Below are positions 18,401-26,097 of a stretch of DNA of 64,000 nt, piece by piece (within the stretch, counting starts at the first letter, position 1; each line of letters starts with the position of its first letter). The notes beneath the pieces are model-generated. The model was not told the origin of the DNA, did not search any database, and was given only the letters and a program-made list of their open reading frames with translations. Position numbers and translations under genes: made by a program. The stretch spans positions 87,413 through 151,412 of the forward strand of contig CAMXIK010000004.1 in NCBI GenBank assembly GCA_947243855.1, given 5' to 3'. Origin of the DNA: an uncultured Lachnospiraceae bacterium. GTDB lineage: Bacteria; Bacillota; Clostridia; Lachnospirales; Lachnospiraceae.

Positions 18401-21400
18401 TTACGGCAGTCTGCCCGAGCCGGAGAAGACGGGATACTCCTTTAAGGGGTGGTATACGCAGGCGGACGGTCAGGGAGACTCGGTTCTGGAAACCACGAAG
18501 ATGACGGTGGCGCAGGATCATGAGCTGTACGCATACTGGGTGGACGATCTGAAGCCCGATGCGCCTGTTTTGCAGGACGGTACGACGCTGCCGAAAGACT
18601 GGACCCATGACCAGAAAACGATTCCCCTTACCCTCCACGACGGCGTGGGCGTGACAGAGCTGTGGGTGAGCGTGGATGGCGGCGCTTACATGAAAGTAAG
18701 CGGCTTTACCGGGCAGCCCGGCGACGACGATTACGATTATGTCTATGAGGGCGTGCAGGAGGGCAGCCATACTTACCGGTTTAAGGCAAAGGATGAAGCG
18801 CAGAATGAGTCCGCTCTCAGCGAATTGTTTACGGTAAAGCTGGATACCGTGACGGCAGGGCTTACGGTGACGGGCCCGGCTGTGGGCGCGGAGAAAAAGA
18901 CGGGACTTGTCCTGAATGTAAAGTCAGGCAGCTTCGGTCCCAGCGGCGGTGCGCTGTCAGTCAAAAAGGACGGGCTGCTTGCCACGGAAACGACCATCAT
19001 GAGCAGTGCGGCAGACGGCGTATTGTCGGCAGACTATACGGTGAAGGAGAAAGGAACTTATCACTTTTATAGCCGTACCAATGCCAACAAAGCGGACGAC
19101 GCAGCGGCAAAAGAGACTCGGTATGTGCATCAGGTGACGTTTGACAGCGAGGGCGGCAGTGCGGTGGAACCGCAGCTCGTGTGGACATCCCGGGAGGATG
19201 AAAATGATGGCGGCGATATGGGAGGCGGTGCGGACGGTACAGCGGAGTGTAAGGTGAAAAAGCCTGCCGACCCGACGCGGACAGGGTATCACTTTGGCGG
19301 TTGGTATACGGACAAGGCGTGCGGGGATGCGGATGCTTTTGATTTTGATACCCAGATTTATGAAGATACCACGCTTTATGCTAAATGGACGCAGGATTCC
19401 GTGCCGGAGATTACGGCGCAGCTGTCGGCACAGAGCGGTACAACCGGGTGGCATACGGAAAAACCGCACATTACCCTGACTTATGCCGACACGAAGGGCG
19501 TGACGCAGGTTCTGGTTTCCGTGGACGGCGGGGAGTATGAGGTGTTTTTGGATTTCGCAGGGGGCAGCCCGGCGCAGCTTCCCACGTCCGGGACAGATAC
19601 TTATACAGAGCTGCGGCAGGGAGATCATACCTATACATTCCGGGTGGTAAACACCACAGCCTTAACGGAAGAGACGGAAAAGATTCGTGTCAAACTGGAT
19701 ACGGTGAAGCCAGAGCTCGGCGACGTCTCTTATAACGAAGGTTATGTAAACCTATGGAACTGGATCATCCGAAAGGACAGTTTGCTTGTCAACATCCCGG
19801 TGACGGAGGAGGGAAGCGGACTTGCGAAGGTGACCTACACGCTGACGCCCGGCAGTATGCAGAGTGCGGCAGCGGTTACAAAGGAGGCGAAGATAGAGAA
19901 GAAAGAGACAGATGCCGGGACGGTGTATACGGCGGTGATTGCCGTTGATCCGGATTACAAGGGCGTGATCGGGGATATCCAGGCGGTGGATGCTGCCGGA
20001 AACGTGTCGGAGCCAAAGACCGCATACGCGAACGGCATCGGCGTGATCGTGGAAAAGCAGAAACCGATCATTACCGTGAAGGCGGATCGTCTGCCCACGG
20101 AAAGTTTGGCGGGAAGTAAGCCGGAGGGAGAAGCGCTTTCCACGGCATATTACCAGACCGCGCCGAAGCTTCTGGTGACGGTGCAGGACGGCAGTATGGC
20201 GGCGTCCGGCATCAGGGAAGTGAAGTGGCAGATTGGCAGCGGCAGTGAACATATCGTGTCCGAAGATTTTGTGACCGCCATGAAAACGGAATGTGCTTTT
20301 GATATCGACAGTTTAAGCGGCCTTGCCGGCGCGGTGCAGGTGAAAATCACGGCTGTGGACAATGCCGGAAACAGGGAGAGTCTGACCCTGACGGTAAGGA
20401 TTAAGGGCAAGGAGCAGAAGCCGGACGCGAAGCCCGACTATTTGACGGAAAAGCTGACAGGGCTTATGCCGAATGCAGATTATCTGCTTGGGACAGCGGA
20501 CGGTATGGAGATTTCCCGCAAGGCTGATGCCGAAGGCAATATCAGGATAGACGACGGTTGGTTCGGTACGGAAATTGCGATCATAAAGAAGGGTGACGGT
20601 ACAAACACCGAGGACAGTGATGCCCAGAACCTTTCGCTCGCGGCACGCCCGGCGGCGCCAAACCTCGGAAAGAGCGACGAGACAATCAAAGGTAAGAAGG
20701 ACGGAACGATTACGGGGCTGACGACGGCTATGGAGATCAGTACGGACAGCGGCAGGACATGGACGAAAGCCACGGGAAATCTTTCCGATGCGGCGGCAGG
20801 ATCATACCTTGCGCGGATGGCGGCGGCACAGACCGCGCCCTACGGAAAAACGGCCGAGATTGTGGTGGGAGAGGGCAGAACCCTCACCGTCAGCTTTGAT
20901 TCGCAGGGCGGAAGCGCGGTATCTCCTGTGACGGGGCTGTCATGGCAGGCGACGGTCAAAAAGCCCTCTGACCCGGCAAAGGCGGATTTGGCGTTTGTGG
21001 GGTGGTTTCGGGAAGCTTCCTGTAGGAACCGCTGGCATTTTGCGGCGCAGGACGGGGCGGACCGGGTGGAGTCGGATGTGACCCTGTACGCGAAATGGCT
21101 TACGAGAGCGGAAACGCCTGCGGCGGTGATTGCTTACCGCACGGAAACCATGACGGAACTGACGCCCGGCGCGGTTTATCTGATCGAAGGAAAAGAGTTT
21201 ACCGCTTCGGCGGAAGGCGTTGTGGCGATTGACGAGAGCTGGTTTGGGAAAACGATTCGGATTATCAGGAGAGGAAACGGGGTAGATACAGGGGACAGCA
21301 ATCCCCAGCTTCTGCCGGTGCCGAACCGTCCGGCGGGCCCCGGGCAGGTGGAGCCGCAGGCCGAGAGCAGAGAGGGCGGAAAGGACGGAAAACTGACGAA

Positions 21401-22829
21401 AACAGACACAACCATGCAGTACCGAAAGAAAGGAAGCGTAGAGTGGATATCCGTCACGGTCGGGGAAGTCACAGGGCTGGAACCCGGCGATTACGAGCTG
21501 CGTTATGTGGCGACGGACACGGCCTTTTCCTCGGAGATTGTGGTGAAGACGGTCAAACCATATAGTCCGCCGAAGAAGGAGGATGACAAGAAGAAAGAGG
21601 ATATTGACAAAACGGGAGACGGAGGAGGGAATCCCGGTGGAGAGACACCGCCTGCCGGGGGTGGCACAGGCGGCGGACAGCCCGGCGGCACGAATCCGGG
21701 CGATACAAAACCGGGCGGAGGCACAGACCCGAGCGGAGACAGAAACGCGGGAGACGATGGCACAGACCCTACGGGTGGCAGAAAACCGGGCGACGACGGC
21801 ACAGACCCTACGGGTGGCAGAAAACCGGGCGACGACGGCGCAGACCTTACGGGTGGCAGAAAACCGGGCGACGGCGGCACAGACCCGAGCGGCGGTATAG
21901 AATCCGGGGACGAGACTGATCCGAAGCGCGGTACGGCGCCGAAACATACTGTGGAGGACGGCAGGATTGTGCCTGCATCGGGAAACGACAGCGGTATTGA
22001 CGGAAACAGCGCAGACGGAAACGGCACGGGCTATGGAGGAAACGGGACAGGAAGCGGCAACAGCGGAAACGGAGACGGCACGGGATATGGAGCGGATGGC
22101 AGCGAAAGTTGGGCAAAAGCGCATCCTTACGCGGTCGGCAAGACTGTGGAAACTTTGACTATCCCCGTGGACGCGGGCGCAGTCATTGTGACGGTCAACA
22201 ATGTGGATGAGACGCTGTGTACGGCGCAGGCGGCGGATGCCGTGGCGGTGACGAACGCGGTGCTGACAAAGGAGGAGATTGCACGGGTATCGAAGGGAGA
22301 AACCATTGAGATCCGCATTGACGTGGAACGGATCGACGACAAGGTAGGCAAAGAGGAGAAGTCCGTAATCGAACAGGGAATCGAGGACGCACAGAAGGAA
22401 ACGAGCGGTCTGACAATCGGCATGTATGTGGATATTTCCATGTTTATGCGCAGAGGTGAAGGCGAGTGGAACGCGGTTCATGAGACAGGCGAGCCGGTGG
22501 AAATCATAATTGATATACCAGAGGAGCTTTGCGAACTGACCGCAGACTTTTACATTGCGCGGGCACACGCGGGAGAGTGCACTTTGCTTCAGGATCTGGA
22601 TGATGCGGCGGAGACGATTACCATTGAGACGGAGCGGTTTTCCACCTACGCGATTGCGTATCAGCTGCTTGCGGACCAGAACGGCGGACGCTGCGGATTG
22701 TGCCATATCTGCCCGACGTTTTTGGGGATATGTTACTTTATCTGGCTGCTTTTGATTGTGGCTGCCGCGATTTTGCTGATTATCATTTTGCAGCGGAGAA
22801 AAGATAAGGAACCGCAGGAAGAGAGCTGA
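12498..22829 (+). CDS. giant multidomain surface protein with Listeria-Bacteroides repeats and C-terminal membrane anchor
   Basis: About 3443 residues. I choose ATG 12498 (GAAGGAGTG site upstream), because the in-frame ATGs at 12438 and 12468 lack good sites; ATG 12528 is also possible. A basic N-terminus and hydrophobic stretch (GVLALAMVLTQQ) ending near SVHAEQ form a signal peptide. In order: acidic 11-residue repeats (12847-13011), a segment with CPVCGL (about 13510), a glutamine-amidotransferase-like domain (about 13770-14440), Ig/fibronectin-like modules, and at least five Listeria-Bacteroides repeats with GGWYT and LYAKWT signatures (about 17960-18540, 19130-19395, 20880-21105). A Pro/Gly-rich 13-residue repeat linker (21748-21898), a conserved beta-rich domain (about 22090-22670), and a transmembrane helix with a basic tail close the protein. 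There is no LPXTG. Probably an adhesin-like cell-surface protein; ligand unknown. A run of nine G at 12793-12801 may cause phase variation. Confidence 0.9.
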   Translation: MNRKDDHNSGMNKRGRKTGRRILTGVLALAMVLTQQSEFAGILSVHAEQKEEACRITGFVPLSADVREQRVPVGTDIADLSLPDTLEAYVLTEDAENEWGGVESESPKDPEEEDDGEEQNPGYGNDSEEQNPGDGNDSEEQNPGDGDGGEEQNPGDGDGGEEQNPDDGGDSGENESGGGNENAGGNGEENPDADSTGGSREQDGDAQDEARAAQITRETVGFSIKTGSFVMPAYGSEHTQDDLIAGTLTTDGQDTDTMPAEEKDASEDVRTESETNTEEVTIEDITWEPAPSYDGDTEGVYLFTPILPEEYELAEDVSLPEIRVSVGCIHGIVAAGEDCPVCGLQEEIDALPDAEEVEEALQGMFTGTSRMSEEEIEALYERLLALSDTYEGFPREWQEMVDAEKLFALLALFSGEDRLMTTADGKDVLIFSTELKPLYYDTELRQFVESVAQVFSDAGYGVRLKADDKVRHLSEDDMDGIGLMILFLPGWPLIDGDISLMRDFLASGGRIVMIGENSAVFYKENRILSEAAEKLGADFRIEDKFIGTRTSIAKGSADMPATALTQDVKESLTCDYLAPITYTGSAESVLLLNGQPWMVDQAAGRGRITAIGDCNCFDSLNGSHGWKGTEQEKKDTKAWILRWLLDARENQRTVLEGKDPNLGFAGSLIFSIDAKEHVAELGDYTFTVTYTGSDRSPNGEINEATVGTDDVTVKDSAGASLLISKAEIVSGRGTKKLVVRYTVEAQQSNSFTPGDYTIDINNAAVADKAGKQVGGNPQAAVFHVTSSPLRITGPDNLVIPQGGTGVLSVSVSSVDGKSYTYQYQWYQKKNDVYEAVTGATRAAYTLSAAQTAVPGEYTYRCEVWANGHPEFRIPSEDALVTVEKGIAIDTPTAAEIAGKDCDYTLSATLLEPGSDRIVETGFVWGIMGSPTLSLNGGSAKTASPVTAANQKISVAVTGLTKTVTYYGRAYVKTAGGNVVYSNAVPFGKTGNLGQFSVKNNGDNTFTVTLTGGVGEQMVFYRTVNGSAVGGTHFTHKAGMLTFNGSGSQTVTVTEHAVTSAYGGETSTAYANADRTYSLEIYRPMGGATILAGTATRTMAKNSSYAVSRDVYQEKERSYSTSNDNKYVVDRSKTNNHQVFYSNNRGYNTSHLDNVGCYKNFNVQRTIAAWDDKVNAYVKATADGYYYRLRFTGVEEEDGYEHIWIADHAPNSFNSGNEYDGPVALEDSNVGSAKYTARWETENGKNMTVTVPGAGERSNVYDFNTQVRSGAVEGDYLVFGLYDEANIWFAATGKDQDRWVMLTYKDWTKIKDETEPQLLGVAPMAQTAYAVGDNITIALVFDEIVDVKNSTLGSVRIQTNVTSDLSYSGGGDTNVLYFTGKVTTEFKGGDIQLKGITGSSYIKDMCDTTGTANTNTSGTTTITTTGTSAPKITLTNNGVTEGVAKAQISVQNADLLQYCFTQDAGMPAVGWTKAGSLSYTATNPALTAGTYYLHVMAINRSTGEAAYEKTSFTVTPQQQQEQEQKLTLTADTDNSQWARSRTILLEKQGSGTLTLNVKKPDGTSQSVTGNSYTAAANGNYVFTLSNGSKNVTKTVTVEKIDRTNPKVTVSAIPTPWQASAPTVTISGTDVGGSGIASLQYKWVTTKGAYPTSGLTSLGKTGTSVNGTVSGSGLTDGVNYLYYKAVDSVGNTVQGYSSALRLDRITPTITLGAAQADGPNAIFSVQVTFGPSAGRTVCQKQGDSYAMTVRGNTFGVNEAGQYTFTATSGAGKQATKAAPGICSVTLNAGEGIFESDMQAEDEEPSHTDTWLVVSGGKIVEPVYGAPIREHYTIKGWYTNSACTTPYNFNTAVTANRTLYAGWTPDSYSVTYEKNGGTITDETGYQEYTYGKGLTLPTAAQIERTGYTFGGWYTDEDFAEDTKVTELTATDADDKTFYAKWTANEYTVTYDYQGATGAADQETKTVTYDDPYGSLPEPEKTGYSFKGWYTQADGQGDSVLETTKMTVAQDHELYAYWVDDLKPDAPVLQDGTTLPKDWTHDQKTIPLTLHDGVGVTELWVSVDGGAYMKVSGFTGQPGDDDYDYVYEGVQEGSHTYRFKAKDEAQNESALSELFTVKLDTVTAGLTVTGPAVGAEKKTGLVLNVKSGSFGPSGGALSVKKDGLLATETTIMSSAADGVLSADYTVKEKGTYHFYSRTNANKADDAAAKETRYVHQVTFDSEGGSAVEPQLVWTSREDENDGGDMGGGADGTAECKVKKPADPTRTGYHFGGWYTDKACGDADAFDFDTQIYEDTTLYAKWTQDSVPEITAQLSAQSGTTGWHTEKPHITLTYADTKGVTQVLVSVDGGEYEVFLDFAGGSPAQLPTSGTDTYTELRQGDHTYTFRVVNTTALTEETEKIRVKLDTVKPELGDVSYNEGYVNLWNWIIRKDSLLVNIPVTEEGSGLAKVTYTLTPGSMQSAAAVTKEAKIEKKETDAGTVYTAVIAVDPDYKGVIGDIQAVDAAGNVSEPKTAYANGIGVIVEKQKPIITVKADRLPTESLAGSKPEGEALSTAYYQTAPKLLVTVQDGSMAASGIREVKWQIGSGSEHIVSEDFVTAMKTECAFDIDSLSGLAGAVQVKITAVDNAGNRESLTLTVRIKGKEQKPDAKPDYLTEKLTGLMPNADYLLGTADGMEISRKADAEGNIRIDDGWFGTEIAIIKKGDGTNTEDSDAQNLSLAARPAAPNLGKSDETIKGKKDGTITGLTTAMEISTDSGRTWTKATGNLSDAAAGSYLARMAAAQTAPYGKTAEIVVGEGRTLTVSFDSQGGSAVSPVTGLSWQATVKKPSDPAKADLAFVGWFREASCRNRWHFAAQDGADRVESDVTLYAKWLTRAETPAAVIAYRTETMTELTPGAVYLIEGKEFTASAEGVVAIDESWFGKTIRIIRRGNGVDTGDSNPQLLPVPNRPAGPGQVEPQAESREGGKDGKLTKTDTTMQYRKKGSVEWISVTVGEVTGLEPGDYELRYVATDTAFSSEIVVKTVKPYSPPKKEDDKKKEDIDKTGDGGGNPGGETPPAGGGTGGGQPGGTNPGDTKPGGGTDPSGDRNAGDDGTDPTGGRKPGDDGTDPTGGRKPGDDGADLTGGRKPGDGGTDPSGGIESGDETDPKRGTAPKHTVEDGRIVPASGNDSGIDGNSADGNGTGYGGNGTGSGNSGNGDGTGYGADGSESWAKAHPYAVGKTVETLTIPVDAGAVIVTVNNVDETLCTAQAADAVAVTNAVLTKEEIARVSKGETIEIRIDVERIDDKVGKEEKSVIEQGIEDAQKETSGLTIGMYVDISMFMRRGEGEWNAVHETGEPVEIIIDIPEELCELTADFYIARAHAGECTLLQDLDDAAETITIETERFSTYAIAYQLLADQNGGRCGLCHICPTFLGICYFIWLLLIVAAAILLIIILQRRKDKEPQEES
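12793..12801 (+). repeat. nine-G homopolymer inside the coding region of the giant surface gene
   Basis: Nine consecutive G residues about 100 codons after the start. They are read as TGG GGG GGG GTA. Gain or loss of one G would shift the frame near the N-terminus. Confidence 0.9.
12847..13011 (+). repeat. 33-bp tandem repeats encoding an acidic 11-residue unit
   Basis: Five near-identical 33-base units encode variants of EEQNPGDGNDS / EEQNPGDGDGG. The copies are closest to each other in the centre, as expected for a repeat that expands and contracts by recombination without changing frame. Confidence 0.85.
21748..21898 (+). repeat. 39-bp tandem repeats encoding a Gly/Pro/Asp-rich 13-residue unit
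   Basis: Three to four units encoding DDGTDPTGGRKPG lie in the linker just before the conserved C-terminal domain, as in spacer regions that lift adhesins away from the cell. Confidence 0.85.
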
Positions 22830-22866
22830 GGATTTTTATAAGAAGGAAAGGAAGAGAGGATGAGGG

Positions 22867-22899
22867 CAGCGTACATCGGAAAGGATGTGCGCTGTTTTT
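22867..22899 (+). terminator. intrinsic terminator of the giant surface gene
   Basis: CAGCGTACATC (22867-22877) pairs with GATGTGCGCTG (22884-22894) with one G-U pair, followed by five T. Confidence 0.85.
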
Positions 22900-23261
22900 C
22901 TGCTAATTTGTCCTTTTGAATTTAATTTAGTCATTTTTATTTATTGTGATTAAATTAAGCTTGACTTTGATATTGTTGAAAGATAATATGGAAATATAAG
23001 AAACAGTATATTTTTTGTTGATATTGTGAAGAAACCTTGACGAGGTAATAGGGAAGCATAGGAAACATCTATCAATCCTTTGGCGGGCAGGACGTTTCCC
23101 CGACACTTGAGGAAAAAGAGAGGGAGTAAAATTAATAGATGATCATACTTTGATTGCGTTGACCATTATGATTGCGGAATCGCGGCCAGAGGAAATGGAA
23201 ATGATGATCACGGTGGTGATGAACTGTATCAAATATATTTAGATTTATAAAGGGGGAAATT
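22900..23261. other. intergenic region with one possible small ORF
   Basis: AT-rich region between the giant gene and fic. It contains a possible ORF at 23150-23242 (TTG start, 30 residues, MIALTIMIAESRPEEMEMM, then a helix ending CIKYI) that lacks a good ribosome binding site. It could be a short leader or a remnant. An imperfect inverted pair GGAAAC/GTTTCC is at about 23062-23098. Confidence 0.35.
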
Positions 23262-23885
23262 ATGGCACTGGAAAACAAACTCAACCTAACTGATTCTACA
23301 GAACTAGCTCGTGCGGAAGAAAATATTAGTAAGAAAAAGGCGATATTGCTTTTTGAAAGCGGATATTTATACACATTAAAGGCGGGAACTCTTGACAGTC
23401 TTTTAAGTATACACAAATACCTTTTTGAGGATATCTATGATTTTGCAGGAAAGGTAAGGAAAGTTAATCTTGCAAAGGGTAATTTCAGGTTTGCATCGGT
23501 TACTTATCTGCATGAGGCGCTTAAAAACATTGAGAAAATGTCGCAATCAACTTTTGACGAGATTGTTGAGAAATACGTGGAGATGAATGTGGCGCATCCG
23601 TTCCGGGAAGGAAACGGCAGGGCGATGAGAATCTGGTTGGATTTAATTTTACAGCAGGAGCTTAAGATGGTGATAGATTGGAGCAGGATTGACAAGGATG
23701 ATTATTTGCTTGCTATGGAGAGAAGTCCGATTAGAGACATTGAGATAAAATATCTGCTGAAAGGCGCTTTGACAGATAAAATAAACGATCGGGAAGTGTA
23801 TATGAAAGGGATAGATTACAGCTATTATTACGAGGGATATACGATTTATCGGACAGGAGAGCTTTTAGAAGAAGCGGATATATGA
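23262..23885 (+). CDS. class III Fic-domain adenylyltransferase (NmFic-like)
   Basis: A 207-residue Fic protein. The catalytic loop is HPFREGNGR (112-120) with His112; the next residues are A-M where S-T is usual. The C-terminus carries SYYYEG (187-192), which fits the autoinhibitory (S/T)xxxE(G/N) motif of class III Fic proteins such as Neisseria NmFic. The overall sequence, including GKVRKVNLAKGNFRFA and NVAHPF, follows that class closely. NmFic AMPylates DNA gyrase; a similar target here is inference. The intramolecular inhibitory helix explains why no separate antitoxin gene is needed. AAAGGGGGAAATT precedes ATG. Confidence 0.92.
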   Translation: MALENKLNLTDSTELARAEENISKKKAILLFESGYLYTLKAGTLDSLLSIHKYLFEDIYDFAGKVRKVNLAKGNFRFASVTYLHEALKNIEKMSQSTFDEIVEKYVEMNVAHPFREGNGRAMRIWLDLILQQELKMVIDWSRIDKDDYLLAMERSPIRDIEIKYLLKGALTDKINDREVYMKGIDYSYYYEGYTIYRTGELLEEADI

Positions 23886-24025
23886 TGCGATGGCTTGATT
23901 TTTCTCTGATATATTTTTGCAAGCTGTAGAAAACTTCCATTTATGCCGATATCATTACCAGAAGTAAATTTCGGGAACAAAAACCTATTTATATATAATT
24001 GACAAGAATAGGAGGTTTACATAAT

Positions 24026-24625
24026 ATGAAAATCGGTGAAGCCCAAAAAGCCTACAGACAACAGCTCGGCCTCCTCAGAGGACAGCGCAGCGACTTTGTA
24101 AAACAACAGAAAGAAAACCGCCAGAAGATGGAGGAAGCCAGAAAGAAAAGCGAAGAGCAGGGCGTGACCTTTGAGTTCTCCGAAGCCTATCTGGAACGGG
24201 AAAAGGAATTGCAGGAGAAAATCGACGAGCTTTCCGGACAGATCAAAAAAGACGAGAAGACGCTTGACGAACTGATTGAGCAGGAGGTCGGGATATTCAA
24301 CAGTGTTGCCTCTAAACAGCAGGCGGACGCGATGAAGGAGTACGGCGAGGAAATGGCCAAGTGTCTGGAAATCGCCAGAAGAATCAGCAGAGGCGACAAG
24401 GTGCCAGCGCAGGATGAAAAGAAGCTGATGGACTTTAATATGGATATCTATAAGATGGCGAAAGAAATGGCGGCCATGAACATGGAGGGAGAACACGAGG
24501 AATGGGATTCCCTCTGGGGAGAGGAAGAGGAGAAAGAGTACGAAGATCCCTTTGAAGCTTCCCAAAATGCGGAGACAGATGTAGAAATGCCGGAAGGCAT
24601 GGAGGCTTCGTCGGAGGCTGAATAG
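24026..24625 (+). CDS. coiled-coil protein of unknown function
   Basis: A 199-residue charged protein. The ATG at 24026 follows TAGGAGGTTTACATAAT; an upstream in-frame ATG at 23999 has no such site. Residues about 20-100 are a long heptad-like Lys/Glu-rich helix (KQQKENRQKMEEARKKSEEQ and then a second helix with LQEKIDELSGQIKKDEK), followed by a helical segment and a strongly acidic tail (WGEEEEKEYEDPFEASQNAE). No signal peptide or membrane helix. I do not recognise a named family. The ribosome binding site overlaps one copy of the recurring 10-mer (GTTTACATAA, 24015-24024). Confidence 0.7.
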   Translation: MKIGEAQKAYRQQLGLLRGQRSDFVKQQKENRQKMEEARKKSEEQGVTFEFSEAYLEREKELQEKIDELSGQIKKDEKTLDELIEQEVGIFNSVASKQQADAMKEYGEEMAKCLEIARRISRGDKVPAQDEKKLMDFNMDIYKMAKEMAAMNMEGEHEEWDSLWGEEEEKEYEDPFEASQNAETDVEMPEGMEASSEAE

Positions 24626-24670
24626 CAGGGATTTAGGCGAAAAGAGGGCTTGGTTCTATAAAAGGATGTG

Positions 24671-24707
24671 ACGGTGGTTTTTCGATGAGGGAGAACCGCC
24701 GTTTTTT
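24671..24707 (+). terminator. intrinsic terminator
   Basis: ACGGTGGTTTTT (24671-24682) pairs with GAGAACCGCCGT (24691-24702), followed by a run of T. Confidence 0.8.
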
Positions 24708-24728
24708 GCAATGATGTGCGAAAAATTC

Positions 24729-24757
24729 TTGAGAGGTGTGCATAATCATGATATAAT
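24729..24757 (+). promoter_or_regulatory. promoter of the DUF1016 nuclease gene
   Basis: TTGAGA (24729-24734) and TATAAT (24752-24757) separated by 17 bases, leaving a 140-base AT-rich leader before the gene. Confidence 0.65.
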
Positions 24758-24900
24758 ATTTGGTAAAATTTTGATGATTTATGAAGGAAACAGGCGGTAT
24801 TTACGATAGAAATGTAAGAAATATATAAAACAAAAGAATAATATTACTATAAATGTATGTAATAATCGGATATTTAAGGCATGAGAGGGGAGGGTGAAAC

Positions 24901-25998
24901 ATGGAGAAACAACTGCCAGAAACCATAGATATGGACAAGTCATTGAATAAATTGTGCAAAAATTCAATAGATTTAGTTGAATATGCAAGAGGGCTTACAG
25001 GAAAACAGATTAACATCATTCAGTTAATGACATTTTATTCCATAGGAAGATGGATTGTGGAAGAACAGCAACAAGGCGAAAGCAGAGCGAAATATGGTCA
25101 ACGAGTGATTAAAAGACTTTCAGAAGCGCTGACCGAGCAATACGGAAGAGGATTTTCAGAGGATACATTGAAAAATGCCAGAAAATTTTATTTGACATAT
25201 AATAGCCGAATAAGCGAAACAGTGTTTAGCCTTTTTGCTATTCAAAAAAGTGAAACAGTGTTTCGCTTTTTTGAAAAAGAAGCGCCATTTACGCTTCCGT
25301 GGTCCCATTATCTTCAATTGATGCGCATAAAAGACGAGAATGAGAGAAAATTTTATGAAATAGAAGCAACAAACGAGGCGTGGGGAATACGAACATTGCA
25401 GAGACAATATAATGCAAGCCTTTATGAAAGGTTGGCTTTGAGTAGGGAAAAGGACGAGGTAATGCAGCTTGCATCCGAAGGCAATGTGATTACAAAACCA
25501 CAGGATATCGTGAAACAACCTACGGTGCTTGAGTTTCTTGGATTAGATGAAAAAGCAAAATATGTAGAATCTGATTTGGAGACTGCAATTATCAACAAAT
25601 TACAAAAGTTTTTGTTGGAATTAGGGAAAGGCTACTTGTTTGAAGCAAGGCAGAAGAGATTTACGTTTAAAGAAGATAACTATTATGTAGATCTTGTGTT
25701 CTATAATAGACTTTTACGTTGTTATGTGCTGATAGATTTGAAGATTGATAAATTGACTCATCAGGATTTGGGCCAGATGCTAATGTATGTGCATTATTAT
25801 GATAGATATGAGAAACTGCCGGAGGAAAATCCAACGGTTGGAATTTTGTTATGCAAGGAAAAAGATGATGCTCTGGTAGAAATTACATTACCAGATGAGG
25901 CCAATATTTACGCGTCCGAGTATCAATTGTATTTACCGGATAAGAAGGAACTTCAAAAGAAACTAAAGGAATGGATAGAGGAAGGGACAGACTTGTAG
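24901..25998 (+). CDS. YhcG-type DUF1016 PDDEXK nuclease-domain protein
   Basis: A 365-residue protein with the DUF1016 N-terminal helical domain (about 15-170: INIIQLMTFYSIGRWIVEEQQ, RGFSEDTLKNARKFYLTY, APFTLPWSHYLQLMRI, TLQRQYNASLYERLALS) and a C-terminal PDDEXK-like nuclease domain (about 210-355: FEARQKRFTF, DLVFYNRLLRCYVLIDLK, and LGQMLMYVHYYD). In the nuclease signature the second acidic position is D (IDLK). The proteins are patchy, often close to restriction-modification or mobile elements, and their cellular role is unsettled. The protein has an internal duplicated motif, SETVFSLF and SETVFRFF (around 25216-25272). It has its own promoter. Confidence 0.9.
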   Translation: MEKQLPETIDMDKSLNKLCKNSIDLVEYARGLTGKQINIIQLMTFYSIGRWIVEEQQQGESRAKYGQRVIKRLSEALTEQYGRGFSEDTLKNARKFYLTYNSRISETVFSLFAIQKSETVFRFFEKEAPFTLPWSHYLQLMRIKDENERKFYEIEATNEAWGIRTLQRQYNASLYERLALSREKDEVMQLASEGNVITKPQDIVKQPTVLEFLGLDEKAKYVESDLETAIINKLQKFLLELGKGYLFEARQKRFTFKEDNYYVDLVFYNRLLRCYVLIDLKIDKLTHQDLGQMLMYVHYYDRYEKLPEENPTVGILLCKEKDDALVEITLPDEANIYASEYQLYLPDKKELQKKLKEWIEEGTDL

Positions 25999-26097
25999 GG
26001 TGTTTCTATAAGAATAAGGATTGCCAAAAGGCCGCAAGTGTTGATAAAATAATGCTGTGTATCAAAAAAGGGAAAATCAGACTGCAAGAGGTGAGAG

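Noticed and set aside
17499..18770. 423-codon minus-strand ORF
   Set aside because: Shadow of the giant gene; composition is not protein-like.
21748..21898. Possible CRISPR array
   Set aside because: Coding 39-bp repeats without spacers; part of the surface protein linker.
20940..22706. 588-codon minus-strand ORF opposite the giant surface gene
   Set aside because: Long antisense frame due to codon bias of the real + strand gene; no start signal and low-complexity, Arg-rich sequence.
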